Source: Athripsodes cinereus (lineage: Eukaryota; Arthropoda; Insecta; Trichoptera; Leptoceridae). From it: DNA of 64,000 nucleotides. The notes under the pieces are model-generated. The model saw nothing but the letters and a program-made list of their open reading frames with translations. It was not told the DNA's origin and made no database searches. This document shows positions 44,867 to 57,020 of this stretch, one piece after another (within the stretch, counting starts at the first letter, position 1; every line of letters begins with the position of its first letter). Made by a program: the position numbers and the translations under genes. The stretch spans positions 16,855,614 through 16,919,613 of the forward strand of contig OX388321.1 of the NCBI GenBank assembly GCA_947579605.1, read 5' to 3'.

Positions 44867-47599
44867 ACTCCTTATTCTTGTGTAGATAGATATATCGATG
44901 GCTTAAAGCACAAAAGATACATGTCCACTATTTAGGTAGGTAAAATGAATTTACATGTATAGGTATGTACAAGATCGGTTGCAACGTCTTCTTAGTCCTG
45001 ATTACATAATTAACAATAATACTAATATCATTATCAAAATATTTAACAAAAACCAAACTTCACACGTTCTTAAGTTTACTTTTTTGTGTACACCGATGTA
45101 ATATGTCACATAAGATATTTTAGAGTGCATTTATATAAACTTTCCTGATTCTTAGAAAGCACGTGTCCATCAAGTACATCTTCTGAATTAATTTAAAATT
45201 AGTTAATTAACTGAAAATCTCAAACTTTCAAAACCTTTTTTCTGTAAACTGTCACATGTGGACATGTGTCTTCTGTGCTCTAAACCATCAATATGGGAGG
45301 AAGATAGTGACACTTGGAACATAATATTATATTATTTATATTTATGACTTTATATATTTTTATTTGAAAAGCATTAAATTTGTTTGCTATAGACACTTTT
45401 ATATGTCCAGAATAACAATAAAACTTTAACAAATATAATCTTGTTTTATTATCATTTGTATATAGCTATTTATTTATTTTCACATTCTTCGATACGTATT
45501 GTTTGTTCTTGATAATTAAATTGCTATTTTTATGACTAAGAAGACGAACGTACTGAATATCAATATAAACACTTAAGATTCAGTTTAGAAATCTAGGTAA
45601 GACTTTTTTATTTTTTGCTCTTACGCAAGCCGTAAGTTTTTTTTTCGTGCAAATCGTAATAAGTTTTATTGAGCAGTTTATACTAAACATTGTCTGGTGA
45701 TCGTAAATTTTTCATTCATTGTATATTTATATATTTAAATCTTATTTGTTATTCAGCCGCGAGAAACGCATTTCACCTCTAATTAAATGATTTTACAAGG
45801 TTCTAATCATCGCTCTTAATTTTTTTTACAATATTGACATCTTCTATAAGTTAAGATATAAATTCGTCTCAATTGTAACTCGTACAAAAAAAATCAGCGG
45901 AATAATATTATATGCTTTGACGATTACTGAAATTCATAAATATTTAATATCTTAAAATTAGGTTCATGGTTAGGTTCCAAAATGATTAGATGGCTTTTGA
46001 AAATAGAATAGAATAGAAAATGAGGTAGATTTTTATTTCTTCAGACACACGAGAAACTACAAAAAGGTTTTTTTTTACTTATAGGTCCATTTTAAAAGTA
46101 GGTGGTATGTAAAGTATAAAGTATTTTTTTTAGCATAACTAGATAAGAGAATGTATACTGGACTGATTTGATAAGCTCAGAAAGCTTCTTTTTGAATAGT
46201 TAGTTATGAAGATTTATTTATTATTTCATACAAATACTTATATTGAATCGTATTTCCGGCACAATATAGATAGATGTAACGTTGTTAGTTTCTCTCTTCG
46301 CACATTTCATGCAAATCGATATTCCCACATATCACACATCTTTTTATTACACCCGTGTTTCACAAGACAATCTCTCCAAATGTCGTCTTTATCTGACGTG
46401 TTCAATTTACAGTCGAATCGACACTGTCATATATTGCGTACTAGTGTTATTTCCTCACAGAAATAATAATAATTAATTCAAAAGTTGAATGTTGTTTTCG
46501 CCAATGCCTAGATTGTTCACATCTTCTTGAGTAAAGAGCTTGAGAAAATTACTTAATGCACACCTAGTTTGTACATCCAATAAATTGTGCAAAATCTTGA
46601 TCCTTACGAATCGGCTAAAGTTAGTTTTAACATCAGGACACCTTTGCAGTTTTCTCCTTAAGAGATTCCCAATACAATTCTTCCACTAATGATTTAACCA
46701 ATACGTGTACGAAATGTCTTCTTTACCAAAGAATTTTTTTTCTGGTTGAGTGGCAATTTCAAAAAATAACGAAGATGACAATATCTTCGTTATTTTACAA
46801 ATACAAATATGTCCGGGAATTATGTGACTTGACGCATAGAATGCAAACAATGAAAATTAGAACTTTCGATGTTTGTATTTTTGTAAATTACTATTGTTTC
46901 TGTAATTAGGAATTGAGCCTTTCATCTCGTGAATGCACCCTATTTTGTAAGATGGGAACATACATACAAATAAAGATTTTATTATAATTATTTTCACGAT
47001 TATTATCAGTTCACACATTGTTGCTGGAGTGACAGTAAGTATAAAATTTCACATAATACAATGTATGGCTGTTGGGATTAATGTTTATAATCAGTTTTAT
47101 GATGAGAATGTAATGTTGCATTAAGTATACAAGGTTGCTACAGGATTAATAATTTACATTAAAAATAAGAGAAAGATTATCCAGTTGTGTGGTGTCCCTC
47201 ATTGCTGAATACGGGATGTCTATATTGCTGTCTTATGAAAGCTTTTTTAACAAAATTTCGACGGTCAATTTTTTTCATAAAAAGCTCTTTCATTTTAATG
47301 ATTTAATTATTCTTTTGCATTGTAAATATTTTTATATTGTAAACTTCTAATTATGTAAAAATTAAAAAAAAATGTAAATATTGTAACAGAGCTTCAAAAA
47401 TGTGTACGGGTCAAAACATAAAAATATGCGAATGAATATTTATCGTAATATATTTTCGAAACAATGATATCCAGGATCAAAACCAGTTGTGCGCTTTTGG
47501 AATAAGTCATTTTATTATTGCGACCTCTCATTGTTTTATATAATAATAAAACATGCATGTTTTATTCCACAATAAAAAACACTCCAGAGCTATATATTA
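44867..47599. other. Long AT-rich gene-free stretch
   Basis: A possible very old family A trace at 47170-47250 (gtgtccctcattgctgaata). Open frames of 86 and 64 codons overlap at 46206-46476 with no recognisable domain. No gene seen. Confidence 0.4.
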
Positions 47600-47950
47600 T
47601 TTATCGATAACGTTCGCGGTACAACGTCGTATTTCATACTTCCCATCGACACAGATGTCATGCGAAGCGCTGCATATCCGCGCTCGGAATAGGACATGTC
47701 ACCTCCCACGTCCATTCACCCACACAACTCACCGCCTTGAATTATTGTATGCAAATCATGACAAACATCTTCTATAATGTCTCAAAGCCGTCGCATTGTC
47801 TTCGAATCTCGGCGGGGACCAGCAAATTAAATTGACTACATGAAATGGACAGATTGAAATGCTTAATGCCGAGAAACCTGAGACACCGCTTATCGTATTG
47901 TTGTGAATGGTAAAATTGGATATATGGCCGCATTCATTTGTTCAACACTT
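47600..47950. other. Unexplained GC-richer island
   Basis: Richer in G+C than the surrounding kilobases on both sides, with cgcg, cggcggg and ccgc clusters (for example 47660-47690 and 47785-47825). Contains atgcaaat at about 47750-47757. One plus frame is open to 47777, then stops follow. No domain recognised on either strand and no repeat relation to the rest of the window. Could be a decayed element, an exon of an unknown gene or a conserved regulatory segment. Confidence 0.35.
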
Positions 47951-48849
47951 CACGTGTTATGTAGAAAAAGTTGTCTGACAATATAATTTCAAAAAAGAAC
48001 AAAATCTTTTATGTCGACGCGAGATATTAAAAGATCGATTTCAAAATAATACATCAATGTTTTAAATACACTAAGTTTAAACAATTTTCTCTTTTTACTC
48101 CGTAAATTTCAGCCTTAGAAATATTCTTTGTATTATGATCATATTCTACTCTTTTGTTTTATTTACAGAAATTTGATTTTCAATAGTTTTAACGGTCCTC
48201 AAAAATAATTGTTATCCATGTGCAAACTAGAAATAGGAATTAATAATGATTATGGTTTATTATTCAAGATATATTATTTCAAAATGAAATATTTATTAGA
48301 GATCCTAACTCACTCGCAAATGAGTGATGGCCTTGAGGAGAACAGAATAGAATATTAGAGATAAAATGGATATCCAGCAATAATCCGGCATTGGAGCACA
48401 TTGACTGTTACAACACGACGACAAAAAAAAATCATCATCATTAGTATTTTGAAAATAATAAGAAATCACCACTTCAACTTCACACAGTTTTCTTATCTTA
48501 GAAAATAATATTATATTTATGATAAAATTTCTACTAAGACACTAAACTACTTTCGAGATTATATCACTCCATAAATGTTCTCTTGCGGTAATTTTCCTCA
48601 AAATTATATATTTCAAAATAAATTATCTAAGTTTTCTCGGTATAATTATAACAAAACAAATTTCAATTGAGTATTCATTCATTTTTAGTGATCTTTAGAT
48701 CTATAAACGATATATAAACGTACATTTTCTTTTACTTCTCCTAGTACGATCGAGGACCCATTGAATTAGGATACTTCACCACCAAAGATCTGTCCCCATT
48801 TTAGTTTCTAGGTACACACCCAATCTTTCAACACACATTTATTTAATCT
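47951..48849. other. AT-rich DNA, nothing recognised
   Basis: A short palindrome (ctcactcgcaaatgagtg) at 48309-48326. No gene. Confidence 0.35.
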
Positions 48850-49140
48850 TTTATTTATTTATTACATTTTTTACAAGTGGCTGAGAATAGGTTGGAATGG
48901 AGAAGAAAATTAAAACTCGTTGCAGACCAATCCAATGGATTGTAACTCATTATATATATACAGAGATACAAACAGTCATATACAGGTACCTAATACGAAC
49001 AGAATTGTTCGCAATAAAGCCATAAGTGGACCAGTAAAGTCCCCTATCATTACCAATATGTAACACAAATAATGAATGCAACAAATGTGGATTCAGTATG
49101 ATATAAAATACAAAGGAAAATATCAAAAAACAATATGAAC
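48850..49140 (-). mobile_element. Possible non-LTR 3' end
   Basis: Begins with a (ttta)n tract (about 48851-48870), followed by a less AT-rich body (caagtggctgagaataggtt). This is the layout of the other minus-strand non-LTR ends, but there is no second copy to prove it. Confidence 0.3.
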
Positions 49141-50157
49141 ATATTCAAATTGAAAATTCGCTTTAAGATTAATAAATAACTAAAAAAACATGCAAAACAA
49201 GTAAGTTAGTTTAAAAGATATATAAGAAATACATACATGTAAAAATATAAAAGATATTTGACACTTGTCACCAACCTTATCTATCGTATTAATTTAGCTA
49301 TCCGGCTTAGAATCTACCCAAATATTCGTTATCAAATATCTGGCCAATCTTCTATCTGTTACCTCGCTAGTATTAATAATTCATTATTATTCACTTTGTT
49401 GCGTAAAATTTGCTTCTGGTAATTATTGATCATTAGTTGACTAATTATTAGTTGTGATGTGTGTAATAGTTCTATGGGTATTATTACTCTGCGATACAAA
49501 TTAGAGGGAATTAACGACAATGTACCTAGTAAACAGTTGTTGAACAAAAGTTAGAATATGTTATGAATAATCAATTCAACGTAAATGTTTTGTACTATGA
49601 GATTATTTTTGTAGTAATTTTTAATTGTAAATATTAATGTGTGCACACTAGTATTAAGCCTGAATTCGCTTAGGGAGTAGGTAATTGCAATAGCCAGCTG
49701 TTGAAAAAGGTTATGTGAATTGAAAATAGCAAATTTTCAACCAATTATCTGACAAATTTCAATCAATCAATCCATTTTTAGGACATATGATCACATAAAA
49801 AAATACATTGAAGGAAAAATTCTACCTCGACATAAAATAATGAAGAAGCAATGAAATATCTCAAATAGGTTTGTAATTTTTTTAAATTTATTAATATCAA
49901 CAGATTTTTTGCAAGATTGCAAAGATGTCATTGGATAGTCGGACATGCGTACCTACATGTGTGTGAACGGATTTAAATATTAATTCTGGCATTAGGTTCC
50001 CGACCATCGATTTCAAGTACAGCGTTCCCATGATAAAGTCAAAAGGACCTATTTAAAATTTGAATAACTCAATTAGTGCTAATTAGTACTGAACATTATT
50101 TACACCCTGCGTTCCCACGAATCGAAGGGCATATAATAATGAGAAGAATGTAAAACT
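49141..50157. other. AT-rich DNA, nothing recognised
   Basis: No gene or repeat recognised. Confidence 0.4.
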
Positions 50158-50398
50158 TTGGAGCACCCGGTAAAGAATTGGTCTCTCACTCTTATTCGTA
50201 AGTTTTCAAGTGTCCTGTAAAAGAAAGGTGTTCGAAAAAATAAAGACATTGTACATCTTAAATTCAGCGATGAGGCTTGCCACCCATCCTGAATGTCTTG
50301 ATTTTATATTGGCACGGAGAGGACAGCTTGTATGTTTAGTATATGCAGCTGGTCTGCTGGCTACCCCACTTGTGGGATATGCCGTGATGGTATAGTAG
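50158..50398 (-). repeat. Family A copy, full length
   Basis: Runs from 'gagcacccggtaaagaattg' to 'gatatgccgtgatggtatag'. Both strands hold an open frame: 61 codons plus (50210-50395), and a longer minus frame that passes out of the repeat into the RTE relic next door. Confidence 0.85.
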
Positions 50399-50414
50399 AT
50401 GTAAAACTTTTCTT

Positions 50415-50520
50415 TTATCTTTTTACTTCTATAACCATTTGGATCCATCTTTGAGTATAGGCCTCCTCTATAATTGGCCACTTCCTTCTGGTTTAGACTT
50501 GCTGCATCTTCCTTCTAGCG
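50415..50520 (-). mobile_element. RTE-type C-terminal relic abutting family A
   Basis: Minus frame: RRKMQQV-stop-TRRKWPIIEEAYTQRWIQMV, then a stop at 50415-50417. It matches the 'W..LEEAYTQRW' end of RTE proteins; compare LGEAYVQQW-type text at 57.6 kb. It ends 17 bp from the family A copy. Confidence 0.6.
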
Positions 50521-51240
50521 ATGTGCCCATTATCAACAACTTGGATAGAAATACCACGGGAACAAATGAATACAAAGAGAAAATATTGGATACATTGAGA
50601 ATTTCGATACTAAGATATTTGATATAATTTGATTCGTGTGTAGTACCTACTTATAGATTTGTGATAACTTAGGATAAAACACAAACATAATGTATCAAGG
50701 TGTGTATGTTTATCTAGGAGCAGAACGCACTCCTTATTAATTACATAACATATTTACACATTCATAGACAAACATTAACTTCTAATTATATAAATAGTAT
50801 AATATACATCCCATATGTGATATTATGTGTTGCCATGCCAAAGTATCACCTGAATAAATACACACATAGGTACTTTAATATGTACTTTTTGACAAAAAGC
50901 CTAATTGAATCATTAGATTTTATTGCCAAAGAACTTATGGTGTTTTGCAAAACGTCAGTTGAGTTGAAAAATATTTGGTTAGAATAACTGATTTTCCACA
51001 GGGTGGAAAAAGTTTAATTAATTGAAAGAATAATAACTCATTAGAAAAGTCAATAAAAATAAATTTTCCACATAACTGGAGAATTTTTTCCGAAGCGTCT
51101 TGAAGAAGAAGTTCAATCTAATAATCTATTTAATATTTCATAAAGTTGTCAACGAGTTCTAATAAAAATTAGTTGTCCAATCTCAAGAGTAAAAAATTTG
51201 ATACAGAAAACCATAAACGGTTAGATGGAAGAAATCACTA
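50521..51240. other. AT-rich DNA, nothing recognised
   Basis: No gene or repeat recognised. Confidence 0.4.
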
Positions 51241-51362
51241 TAATAATTATAGTGATAATCTCGCCACTGCACATCATCACATTTTTTCCTGTGTATATTG
51301 CCCTATTTTATTTGTTATATGAATGATGATGTGCAAGAAGAATAAAATAAATAAATAAATAA
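51241..51362 (+). mobile_element. Non-LTR 3' end (family G), copy 1
   Basis: 'agtgataatctcgccactgc' 'acatcatc', then 'gatgatgtgcaagaagaata' and an (aaat)n tail. The same start and end occur in reverse at 55690-55806. The two ends of the 3' UTR are complementary (gcacatcatc/gatgatgtgc) and can pair. Confidence 0.65.
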
Positions 51363-53025
51363 ATGTGTATGTATAATTATTATATGTTTTTGAAATTCCT
51401 CAATTAAAAACAACTACCAAGTAAGCGAAGATTAATGTTTATATTCAATAATATCAGTTTCAGATTTTAAGATTAGGTAAGATTGTACTTTAAGATTGCG
51501 ACGGATGTACTAAAAGTTACTTTCAAATTGCTGATACATGACATAAACAAAATGCAAAGAGCCTTGTTGCTCCCAGGATACTTTATGATACTGAGTGTGT
51601 TTGAAAATAAACATTATGTGTTTAAACCAATAGTAATATCTACTTGTAATTTTAATATGTTTATGTATATAATTTCTAATGATACCTATATAAGATTCAA
51701 CAATAACTTTTGGGGTAAGTTATGTACTAGTTACTATACTACTCAAAATATTAGGTAATATTATTATTCTCGTATGTATAAGCAGAGTAACTGGCTAACT
51801 ACTCACTGTACTTTGATCTTTAGACCTAAATCCAATTTATTAATCTACCGGAGTATCAAACTTCTGTATATATCTACTTTATCAACTCTTCGGTAGATAT
51901 TATTATGTTGTGATTTGGTACTTTTGGTTTCTAAAGATCATTGGAGCACACGTCGGCATTTGTTGGTAAGTGAGGTTGACATAGTCATATTTAGATTAAT
52001 AAAATAATTAATGTAAAATTTATAACACTGTTAATTTTCAGCTATTATGATTGTGTCTTTAATCGATTATCAGTGACTAAATACCAATACTAATTGCCGA
52101 GCACTTTTATGAGAATGCTGAAATCAAAATACGCAATCATTTTAATAGTTTGACGCCTGTATTCATCTTATTTGTCGTATTTTAAGAGTATTGAACTTGA
52201 GAGATTCTATAGAATCATTATAATATAATCCTTTAAAGTATATTGTGTACAAAAAAATCTTCATCTCGATTATATGTACACTAGAAGGTATTGAATATCA
52301 AAGGTGAAAGAAGACATTAATAATGAACTGTAATAATGAAAATTAATAATGAAGTATTGCGATAAACACTATAATCTCTCCATATCCCCTATACTACCAT
52401 ATTTATAATCCTATAAAATTTACCATATTTATAAATCCATTATTAGTTTTTTATAAAAAAAAAAGAATTTTCAACGGACAGTCAAAGTATTGACCGCTAA
52501 ACAGCTAATAAAAGCTAATCAGTTATCATCAAGCATTTCACTCGAGTATTTTTTTGTTGAATATCCCTATAGGAAAACATATCGCTGTACTGATGTCTGT
52601 ATTGATAATAATATTATAATACTACTAGATTAATTTGAAAGTTGCTTCCAACCCTTGACACCGTCTACAATATGGTGGAATCAGTAATTTTGATTTATTT
52701 ACTTTATAACTGATCGTATCTTGTTGCTTCGTAACTTAACTGGCGTAAACTTTGGGGTCATGGTTTTGTAACTTAATAACTTCTTCTAACTAACTAACTC
52801 ACTCACTCTGTCTATCTACTTATTTAGTTAAAACCAAATGTTTGATTAATTTATTTTAAATACAAAACATCAAACTTAAAGCTTATTATATATGTACAGT
52901 AAACTGTTAGATATAAGATACAGGGAGTTTTAAAGTGTATTTCTGAATAATTTTGTAAATCTTAAAAACATATTAACATTTCATTAATTTGTTTTCGTGT
53001 TATTCAAAACTTGTATTTAATATGC
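51363..53025. other. AT-rich DNA, nothing recognised
   Basis: A 91-codon frame (51483-51758) without known motifs. No repeat. Confidence 0.4.
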
Positions 53026-53156
53026 ACGGTTCAATTTCATGTGTCGGCAAACTCCCCTTTCACGACACAAGCTTTTAACTTACTATGAAAAGTGTACAAG
53101 GTTGTATTTGGGTTTATAACAAAAACCCAGACACATATTTAAAAAAAAAAAAAAAA
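53026..53156 (+). mobile_element. SINE family S3, 5'-truncated copy
   Basis: 'gtgtcggcaaactccccttt' 'cacgacacaagc', 'aaggttgtatttgggtttat' and 'cccagacacatattt' followed by a long poly(A) run (53141-53156). The box B is decayed. Confidence 0.75.
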
Positions 53157-53308
53157 TAATATTCAAAATCCACTGAATCAAATTTTTCGTACTCTTCCTA
53201 TAAAAATACATATTATGTACCTAGATATCATCTGATAAAATCCAGTCAATTTCGTAGATTTGATCAAAAAATTACGTTTTTGTGAATAGTTTAAGACGCA
53301 CGAAAGTT

Positions 53309-53605
53309 TAGTTGTAGTTGTTTTGTGAATAAATATTAACAAAGTAAAAATGCTATTTATTGACTTCCAAGTGACTTTATAAATTAGCTTACTAGTTTTC
53401 GAAGACTCTCGACTCCATCTTCAGGCGATTAGAATAAAAGTAACTTTTAGTCGAGAGTTACTTTTATTCTAATTGCCTGAGGATGGTGTCGAGAATCTCC
53501 AATTATACTAGTGAGCGTAGTAATAAAGTCACCTTAATAGTGTTTTTTTTTAATTCACCTTGAAATGAACTTCCAACAAGCACCTTCGGTCAATAATATC
53601 AAAAT
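53309..53605. repeat. Foldback element (family F), copy 2, inverted
   Basis: The centre is a tight hairpin: 'ggcgattagaataaaagtaa' pairs with 'ttacttttattctaattgcc'. Outer arms (cttccaagtgactttat / ataaagtcaccttaa) also pair. The right end (cttgaaatgaacttccaaca, then aataatatcaaaatttt) matches the left end of copy 1 in reverse, so the two copies lie in opposite orientation. Confidence 0.7.
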
Positions 53606-53627
53606 TTTAACAATGCAGGGTTATTAA

Positions 53628-53775
53628 AAATATATTTATTTACTTATTTATTTATTTACATAAATTCACGGCATAAGCCTATTACATGTTCAAAATACAT
53701 TGTACATAATATTTACAAATACAACAGTGACAATTCTAACAAAATTATTTTGTATGAACAACATTAAATGTAAAT
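53628..53775 (-). mobile_element. Non-LTR 3' end (family D), copy 2
   Basis: A (ttta)n tract, then 'cacggcataagcctattaca' 'tgttc'; this is the reverse of the 12.4-kb terminus. Confidence 0.5.
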
Positions 53776-55436
53776 CAGTATTACTTGAATAAAAGTTTAT
53801 ATAAACGTCAGGATTATACTTATATTTTTTTATATTTTTAAATATAAATGATCCTATTTACAAGGAACATACCATATTTAGTTACTTTGTTCATAATTTG
53901 GTTATAAATAATAATTACAAGTACCATAGTTTACAAACCTCTTCTGTTCTGATAATTGTAGTATGATACGGTATAGCGTTGTGGTTTATTATAACAAACC
54001 CAAATTTGGTAACTTAAAATGAAAATTACTAAAAATGTATCATTAACAATGGTTGGCATGCCAAATTTGCAAAATTTGTGATTATATTACTTATAGAAAT
54101 CTCATCAATTTAGAAACAAAATTAGACGTGTTATTTTCATATATTAATTATTTTAATTTATTTATGTTGATCATTTAAATCTTTAACATAATTTTGATTT
54201 AGAGTAGGTATATAAATCTCCCTAATCCATGTTAAAATTCACATGGTAAAACATATAAATTATTATATCATAAATATTTGACTTTAAACAAATAATGAAA
54301 ATAACAGTTGTTAAATGCGTACTGAAATATTGGTATTATGAACGCAATTCCTTAATCAATTAAGTAATCAATTCACCTTTGTGTCGTTATTGTATTTATT
54401 TTTCGGGGGCAGGTGGTAAAATAATGTCCATATATTAACATTAATTAATATGATTTTTTTTCTGTCCTAACTATAGTATACTTAGATTTATGCATTAAGT
54501 ATTCAAATTTCGTGTGAGGTAATACGTACTTTGCTCTTAATACTTGAAGGTGTCGTAAAGATTGGCATCGGTATTTCAATATCCTATCTCTAAATGAAAT
54601 ATCAAAGACGTTACTATCATACTACTAACTTCGACATGGCCTGTTTATGTTTGGAAGTTGTTGTGTTAAACATTTGCGGACTTATCAGTATTCTCTAATC
54701 TTGTTAAACTACTTTCTTCTCTTTACAATATTATGTTGTATCTACTTGTTTCCTTTGATCTCTACTGCGACCACGAACATCGGATCTTATTATAATCGTA
54801 GGTAGGTATATACACATACAACATGCTTTAACCGCCGCCCGACTCAATTTTATGTTTCGTCAATGCAAGCTTCGATGATTTGGCAAATAATAATAAAACA
54901 TTATGACGTCATGTTTATTATTAAAACAAATATCAGCTATGTACACAATGATTGTATGTTAACTTTTAAAAGCGGAAAGCTCATTTTATTGCATATCTTG
55001 ATTATATAGTGCAAATATTCAAAGCTTTGATACATTTTGAGGGTATGAAAAAATATGTGTGTATTCATTTAATTTGTATAACAAATGTTTTGAAACGAAC
55101 TATTTGAATTTAAATCATGTCCTCTGGTGCTGTGTAAGGTTTCCAGACGTTAGCAAGTTATGATAAAGTGCTCCTTTACTGGATAGCCTTCTTATATCTA
55201 TAAAAAGGTTAATATTTTTTTTCATTCCCAAAGCCTTTGAAAACGGTTTTATTATTATTGAATAAATGTACGAAATCATATTAGAATAAAGTTAATATTA
55301 GATCCATGTTTTAAACACCGTATTATGTAAAAAGCTAGATTTTGACATAGTCATTAAAAATATACTTCCACAAGTTTGAGCATTAAAATTGAAAATCTAT
55401 TGGAATCTATTCCGCGCAGTCCCCGGTGTTGAAAAG
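53776..55436. other. AT-rich DNA, nothing recognised
   Basis: No gene or repeat recognised. Confidence 0.4.
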
Positions 55437-55598
55437 ATCTCCCAATTTTTTTCTGTTAGTTTTCGCATATCCTGTAAGAGCCAAGTATTATTTAAACATC
55501 ACTTTTAAAGTATTCAATATATTTGATTCAGCGCTGAGGTATGCTACCCATCCTGTCTTAACTTATGTTCGCACGCATAGACAGCTTGCATATTAATA
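55437..55598 (-). repeat. Family A, diverged copy, first part
   Basis: 'ttagttttcgcatatcctgt' 'aagagcca', 'gattcagcgctgaggtatgc' and 'tacccatcctgtctt' follow family A in reverse. Cut at 'tgcatattaata' (55587-55598) by an insertion; it resumes at 55940. Confidence 0.6.
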
Positions 55599-55927
55599 TT
55601 GCAACTTGAAACAAGTGTTCCTTTCTACTATTGTTTGTTAATTCGCAGAGAGACGTCTTTCGACTTATAAGGTCATTATCAATCGATTGATAATTTATTT
55701 TTATTTATTTATTTATTCTTCTTGCACATCATCATTACATTACAGTGTTAACAAAATAATATAATTTTTTTAAAACTAGGACGATGTGCAGTGGCGAGAT
55801 TATCACTATAATGACCTTATTAGTCGAAAGACGTCTCTGTGCGAATTAACAAACAATAGTAGAAAGGAACACTTGTTTCAAATTGCATTATTATGGAATT
55901 CTACTACGTGTGCACCGACACAATTTA
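55599..55927 (-). mobile_element. Family G retroposon insertion with inverted duplication, 12-bp TSD
   Basis: The 12-mer tgcatattaata stands at 55587-55598 and 55928-55939. In minus sense the insert reads: unique 42 bp, segment A of about 79 bp, the family G 3' UTR (ccactgcacatcgtcc ... gatgatgtgcaagaagaata), an (aaat)n tail, then segment A again in the opposite orientation. The two A arms (55601-55679 and 55807-55885) differ at about three positions. The junction after the tail contains tcaatcgattga. Confidence 0.75.
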
Positions 55928-55939
55928 TGCATATTAATA

Positions 55940-55998
55940 ATTATTTAATTAGTTGGTCTATTAGCTGACCCACTTGTAGGAGATGCGGTAATAGTTTA
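55940..55998 (-). repeat. Family A, diverged copy, second part
   Basis: 'ttggtctattagctgaccca' and 'cttgtaggagatgcggtaat' 'agt' give the standard family end after the inserted element. Confidence 0.6.
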
Positions 55999-56906
55999 AA
56001 TGGAAAAATATTATATGAAGTCATGTTCTTTTGCACTCTCATAGCGTTCATATTATAAAAGAATCGGACTACTGTCATCCTGTTGTGAAAAAATAAGGAT
56101 AAACTTACACAGATTTGATTTAAATAATTTTACATAGACAGTACTTCACACATAATATTATTCCTATACAAAATCCGCGTATGTTTTTGTTATTCCTTAC
56201 TCTGGCCCTGTCAAAAAACATGTAGATAAGGCGCTGAATCACAACCATTCATAGTCGTGTGTAAATCCCACCCATGTGCCTCACTACAGGTGTGGATTAA
56301 GGGGCTGAAATTTATATAATTTATTTTTTTATTATACTTTTACGACGAGAAATATTTTTATGATTACATTTATTCTTATTCTTGGTGTTCTTTATTTTAT
56401 TAAGTGTACCTATTACACGTGTTACAATTCTATGGTTTTTAGGGGAGATTTATTTTATGTAGCCTACCACTCATAAATTCCAAAAGCATTTCTTAATACG
56501 TAGTTTGAACTAAGTATATAAACTATTGCATGTTAATTATTACAATATGTATTTGATGGTTATAAGCATATTTTGTTTATTATTTACGATTCAAAGGAGA
56601 TAATTTGCATCTTCACAGTCAGAAATTTGATATTCTTATCATCAAATGGCAATGGAAAAGTTTGAAAAATTCCTGACCAAGAAGTGTGTCGATTGACTAA
56701 TATGTATATTTACATATTTATGTACATCTTATAATCTATTTGGCAGCCTGATCAGGCTTTTAATGGAGAAAATAAAGTCTAACTTGAAAACTTTTATTCT
56801 TTGAAAATGTTCCTGTAAAGTAAAGTTTAATAATTTTTTTGTAACTTGGACATATGCAAATACCATAAAAGGCTTAGAAAAGAATACATCATCTTATTTA
56901 TAAGAA
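55999..56906. other. AT-rich DNA, nothing recognised
   Basis: No gene or repeat recognised. Confidence 0.4.
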
Positions 56907-56985
56907 CGCCATATGGGACTTGAACCCACTTCCCACCTTTTTCGCGAGGTGTGTTTTATCCAATTAAGCTACCGGGTGACCTGCT
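56907..56985 (-). mobile_element. tRNA-like segment, probably a SINE head
   Basis: On the minus strand: 'cggtagcttaattggataaa' (box A like), an anticodon-like stem cacct/aggtg with loop cgcgaaaa, and a good T arm tggg-ttcaagt-ccca that holds the box B. The acceptor ends do not pair and there is no CCA-type end, so a functional tRNA is unlikely. The body downstream is not recognisable. Confidence 0.5.
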
Positions 56986-57020
56986 GAAGGCTCCGATATA
57001 CTCTATCTTAAGTCCTAATC

